From NCBI GenBank assembly GCA_037039925.1, contig JAXRKP010000261.1:160001-224000 (forward strand): a stretch of 64,000 nt of DNA, in the 5' to 3' direction. Both the position numbers and the translations under genes were made by a program. Below the pieces are notes generated by a model, which was given only the letters and a program-made list of their open reading frames with translations, made no database searches and had not been told where the DNA came from. Numbering within the stretch: position 1 is the first letter of the stretch; each line of letters begins with the position of its first letter. The DNA comes from Doris montereyensis (lineage: Eukaryota > Mollusca > Gastropoda > Nudibranchia > Dorididae). Shown in pieces: positions 60,130-64,000 of this stretch.

Positions 60130-60365
60130 CTGATTGGCCGTCTCCAATATATAAACGGTGTGGGCATGGGTATTTTGTATCTATCGTGGATAAACATCAG
60201 GGTACCGTACACACCCTTTTGCTACTACTACTTCTAGTAGTCCTACTATATCTAGTCTAGATCTAGGTATAACAAAACGCATTATCCACCGTCTTTTATC
60301 CCATTCATTATTCATTCACAGCAGACGGATTGAGCCTTCGACTAGATCTATATAAATAAATATAT
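60130..60365 (+). promoter_or_regulatory. Candidate promoter region upstream of the plus-strand SLC7 exon
   Basis: TATATAAA at 60148-60155 follows GATTGGCC (inverted CCAAT box) by about 10 bp and precedes ACGGTGTGGGC. A second TATATAAA near 60349-60356, also followed by AACGGTGTGG, lies about 210 bp on, with GATTGGTCG near 60407. It is about 660-870 bp upstream of the SLC7 ATG, so a non-coding first exon would be needed. Speculative. Confidence 0.3.
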
Positions 60366-61017
60366 AACGGTGTGGTTTTGTCATAGACTTTCTAAGGACG
60401 TATGTGATTGGTCGACATGGCAATGGCATGCCCCAACCAAACATTGCTGTACGATTTCATCACCATCACCACGGTTGCAAGTCGTGAGACGGCGAGCGCA
60501 CTTCCTTCGTCAGTCACTGAGTCAGGGTGTTTTCCTCGTTCGCTCGCCAGGAGAAAAAAAGCCATTATCTCTCTCTCTCTCTCTCGTCTGTCTCGTCCTT
60601 GACTTGACTGAGCGTTCGTCTGTGCCACAAGAGCCGGCCAGAAACCACGTCTGACTTACTACACGTGTTTTTCTTTCCTGGGGACTTGGCGAGTATTGCG
60701 TACTGAGTACATTCCATTTAAATCTATTATATATCCCTCTTTGGAGTAAATACGGTGTTGATACCATTATTATAAAATATATCATTATAATTAATATTAT
60801 AATAATATATTAGGTCTCTACATTATTGTGACCATTCAATTCACTCATTCAACATTATCACACTTTTTTTTTTTTTACTTCTAATATAGATCTTGATCTA
60901 GAATCTACCTCCGGTATTTTAAATTTTAACGTACTCTCACTCACTGAGTCAGTCGAATCAGACAGTTACGTGTTTTTGTGACCCTATAGATAGATCTAGA
61001 GGTTATCAATTATTATC

Positions 61018-61533
61018 ATGGAAGATCCAATGCCCAGAGAATCCGATGCCAGAAAGTTGAACATGGAACAGGAACCCATGGTAAAAACCCCAGAAGGGGG
61101 CGCTGAAAGCAACCGTGACGGCGACGTGGCGCTGAAACCCAAGCTGTCTCTTCTGAACGGATGTACCGTCATCGTCGGCAGCATCATCGGCTCCGGCATC
61201 TTCGTCAGCCCCAGGGGCGTCTTGGTGGGCTCTGGCAGTGTGGGGCTGTCTCTGGTGGTATGGCTTCTGTGTGGATTTACTCCATGATCGGCGCCTACTG
61301 CTACTCCGAGTTGGGGACGTCCATCGTCAGGTCTGGCGCCGACTACGCATACATCTTCGACGCCTTCGGCCCCTTCCTGGCCTTCCTCAGGCTCTGGGCG
61401 GAGTGTATGATCGTCAGACCGTGCACTCTGGCTATCGTGGCCTTGACCTTTGCCTATTACATCATCGAACCCTTGTTTCCAGATTGTACTCAGCCTGACA
61501 TCGCTGTCCGGCTATTGGCAGCCGTCAGCATCA
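61018..61533 (+). CDS. SLC7 (LAT/y+LAT-like) amino-acid transporter, first coding exon
   Basis: ATG 61018 opens an acidic, cytosolic N-terminus ([18 protein letters not shown]). Then come [20 protein letters not shown] and [18 protein letters not shown] (TM1), [37 protein letters not shown] and [15 protein letters not shown]. It ends at a consensus donor, GTGAGT, at 61534. The protein belongs to the light chains of plasma-membrane amino-acid exchangers that pair with SLC3 subunits. One base appears missing near 61274 (TGTGGATTTAC), shifting the frame in mid-exon while family residues continue in the next frame. The donor falls at the same protein position as in the minus-strand copy at 23.35 kb, so the two are paralogues. 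Later exons are not seen in the remaining 2.4 kb. Confidence 0.86.
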
Positions 61534-61669
61534 GTGAGTATATATCTCAACATGATAATGTTGTTGTCGTCGTTGATGTAGGTGGGATGGATGTTTTTGT
61601 TGTGTGTGGGTGGTTGGCGGACGCTCCTGGTAAACCCTTCTTCTTTCCTTTCACTCTTTCACGTACATA

Positions 61670-61671
<2 letters not shown>

Positions 61672-61742
<71 letters not shown>
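61672..61742. repeat. (AT)n microsatellite
   Basis: About 35 AT units at the 5' junction of the truncated LINE copy, inside the presumed first intron of the SLC7 gene. Confidence 0.96.
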
Positions 61743-61744
<2 letters not shown>

Positions 61745-62140
61745 AGACAAAATCAAATACAAAATACGAGATCAAACCAAAGCAAATGGTATAAAAACTA
61801 AAGAAACAAATCAATTGAGATGGTTTGGGCATGTAAACAGGATGAATGACAATAGATTAGCTAAATCAGTATACAGTACTAAAGCCCAAGGTAAAAGACC
61901 AAAAGGCAGACCTCGGAGAAAGTGGGAAGAAGATATAAGAGAGGCATTGAAGCATAGAAATTTAACTTTTTTGGAAGGAAACAGAAATTGCCAGGACAGG
62001 GCATCTGAACCCATGAAAGGTAGAATGGGAACTGATAAACAAAGAAAGATATCTTTCTTTCATCTTTCCGTTTCCTTTTTATTCACCCCTAGATCACCGC
62101 ATATGTTGGACGGAGTATATTTCAATGAATCAAAAAAAAA
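61745..62140 (+). mobile_element. 5'-truncated second copy of LINE 1 with intact 3' end
   Basis: From GACAAAATCA onward it matches 32820-33010 closely (LRWFGHVNRM, SVYSTKAQGKRPKGRPRRKW). It then continues past the point where LINE 1 is cut, through EDIREALKHRN, a 3' UTR with TTCACCCCTAGATCACCGCA, and a final CAATGAATC-A(10) tail at 62133-62142. It supplies the 3' end missing from LINE 1. Confidence 0.88.
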
Positions 62141-62206
62141 AAGTTGTTGGAGGTGGTTGTGGTCAGTCGCACGGTGTCATTCTTGTTGATGGCACTACTG
62201 ATATTA

Positions 62207-62207
62207 A

Positions 62208-62294
<87 letters not shown>

Positions 62295-62330
62295 CTCTCT
62301 CTCTCTCTTCTCTCTCTCAATCTCATGTCT
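62207..62330. repeat. (CT)n microsatellite
   Basis: About 55 CT units with a GTAT interruption. Confidence 0.96.
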
Positions 62331-62799
62331 TCTATTTTGCTGTTTTCACTCTTGATATTTACACCAGAAGATCATTGCATTGCATATTAATATTATGAAT
62401 TACGGTGGCTTCAAATTCAGCTATAGGTAAGAAGACTGATAATTTTTACCAAAAGTTGAAGAAGTTTGCTGATGTCGTGGGTTGATGTAGAAAGTACCCA
62501 AAGTACCGGTACCAGTACAAGTCATATAGTACCAGTACCAGAGTACTAATACACCATGGCATTGACATGCAATTCACATATATATTGGCGCCACCTGGCG
62601 TCATCTACAAAGACATAAAAATGTGTAGTTCTCAGTAAAAAGTCTCCTTCCAACTTGCTGTCATGGATGCCTTTCACTCATTAACTGTCATGTCATCCCT
62701 TCCACTTTCACTTGCTCTACGTCATGGATGTCTTTCCCTCATTAACAACGACAACTACATTCGTTTACAGACCAGCTTGACTAGGAATGATGGCCTGCT

Positions 62800-62807
62800 G
62801 GCTGTTG

Positions 62808-62847
<40 letters not shown>

Positions 62848-62849
62848 GT

Positions 62850-62886
<37 letters not shown>

Positions 62887-62913
62887 ACACGCTGCTGCTG
62901 CTGCTGCTGTGTG

Positions 62914-62955
<42 letters not shown>
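62800..62955. repeat. (CTG/CAG)n trinucleotide array
   Basis: Runs of TGC of 11-15 units separated by TGTTGT, TACACG and TGTGTG interruptions. Frames give poly-Ala, poly-Leu or poly-Cys, and poly-Ser on the other strand. There is no support for a coding role. Nothing else is recognised in 62400-63300. Confidence 0.94.
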
Positions 62956-62956
<1 letters not shown>

Positions 62957-63384
62957 AGACTTTCTCGCAACTTCTTTTCTTCTGTTCCCTCGTCGTCTTC
63001 TACTCCTGCTGCATCTACTGATGACACATTGCCATACCAAAGTTATCGCTGACCCATGTACTAGACGAGCCAAATTCTAAAATGCTATGCTAAAACTACT
63101 GCCAATCATGTTGCTACTACCACTACAACTCATGGACTCAACGACAACTACATTTACTACTGATGCTACTACATAATAATGCTATTACTACTACTGCTAG
63201 TGAAACTCCGTGGACATTACTGCAAGTTGTCTATATATGCCTGTTCAGGGTGTCGGCTGCGACTTTTCTAAGAATCTATTGCTACTACTACTAACGTGAT
63301 TGGCCCAGTCAGTCAAGTGACAGCGGCAACTCACGCCTGTACCTTATTGCCCTCTTCGTCAAACACCTTCTCTTCCACCTTCTC

Positions 63385-63650
<266 letters not shown>

Positions 63651-63659
63651 CCCCCTGTC

Positions 63660-64000
63660 TCTTTCTCTTGTGTCTGTTTGGCTCTTGCGTCTTCCTGTAT
63701 TCATGCCATTCAGGCCACCTGCCTGTCACTCCCTTTACAGATATTTTATGCTTCCCCATTTCTACTTAGCCTCCCACAAATAATAATCAGAAGTCGTTAC
63801 CATGACACCAGACGCCACAGTCCATTTCCGGTAGTGGTAAGTCGTCTAGGGAAACCTCGCATGAATACTCTCATTGGGTATTCAAGCCGGAAGTAGCCAG
63901 CCATTGGGACAAGCTAACCTGCCAATAAGCGATCAGACCGTTGCCATCCTAGCTGGCAACATTTCAACTCGCAAAGGACCTAAAATCTGTCCGATTCCGT
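63660..64000. other. Unassigned right end
   Basis: No coding similarity. It has three CCAAT-like words (63878-63940) and a short hairpin, GTTGCCA-TCCTAGC-TGGCAAC, at about 63940-63960. Confidence 0.4.

Overview
The window is animal nuclear DNA, most likely from a lophotrochozoan and plausibly a gastropod mollusc; the species cannot be read from the sequence. The evidence is intron-containing SLC7-type transporter exons with GT splice donors, CsRn1-clade and other Ty3/gypsy elements, a Penelope-like element with a GIY-YIG domain, APE-type LINEs, P/THAP9-, PIF/Harbinger- and piggyBac-type transposases, tRNA-derived SINEs, and a very high load of micro- and minisatellites in AT-rich DNA rich in AGATCT/TCTAGA words. 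No bacterial, plastid or mitochondrial gene, CRISPR array or rRNA gene was seen. The only host gene pieces are two first coding exons of LAT/y+LAT-like (SLC7) amino-acid transporters, on opposite strands about 37 kb apart. LAYOUT: 1-5.6 kb holds GA microsatellites, a dispersed repeat family, a possible Harbinger remnant and a 38-bp minisatellite. 5.6-8.3 kb is a minus-strand Penelope-like element with a hammerhead-like motif at its 3' side. 9.7-14.8 kb is a 22-bp minisatellite split by a 3.77-kb CsRn1-like LTR retrotransposon with LTRs, a tRNA-Trp-type primer site and a 5-bp target duplication. 17.6-22.2 kb is a P-element/THAP9-like transposase pseudogene carrying a 1.7-kb, 27-bp minisatellite inside its coding region. 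23.35-23.86 kb is the first SLC7 exon (minus). 25.5-28.1 kb is AT-rich and featureless. 28.5-29.2 kb is a foldback element. 29.7-35.1 kb is a LINE with short tandem repeats at its 5' side, a SINE replacing its 3' end, and a 38/25-bp minisatellite. 36-40 kb is a second LINE preceded by a 24-bp minisatellite. 42.7-44.7 kb is a duplicated segment carrying a LINE-tail motif, passing into a 52-bp minisatellite. 47-49.7 kb is a candidate LTR plus gag passing into a 36-bp minisatellite. 49.9-52.4 kb is a piggyBac element inserted at TTAA inside another tandem repeat. 52.7-55.2 kb is a CR1/L2-like fragment, a 37-bp minisatellite and a Harbinger transposase pseudogene. 55.7-58.5 kb is a second Ty3/gypsy pol. 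61.0-61.5 kb is the second SLC7 exon (plus), followed by a second, 5'-truncated copy of the first LINE family. HOW IT FITS TOGETHER: this is a graveyard of at least nine mobile-element families around two transporter exons. The main pattern is that nearly every long minisatellite lies inside, or abuts, a transposon. Both SLC7 exons keep family-like protein sequence throughout but are broken by isolated single-base deletions. That pattern suggests uncorrected long-read indels, so frameshifts elsewhere in the window are weak evidence that a gene is dead.
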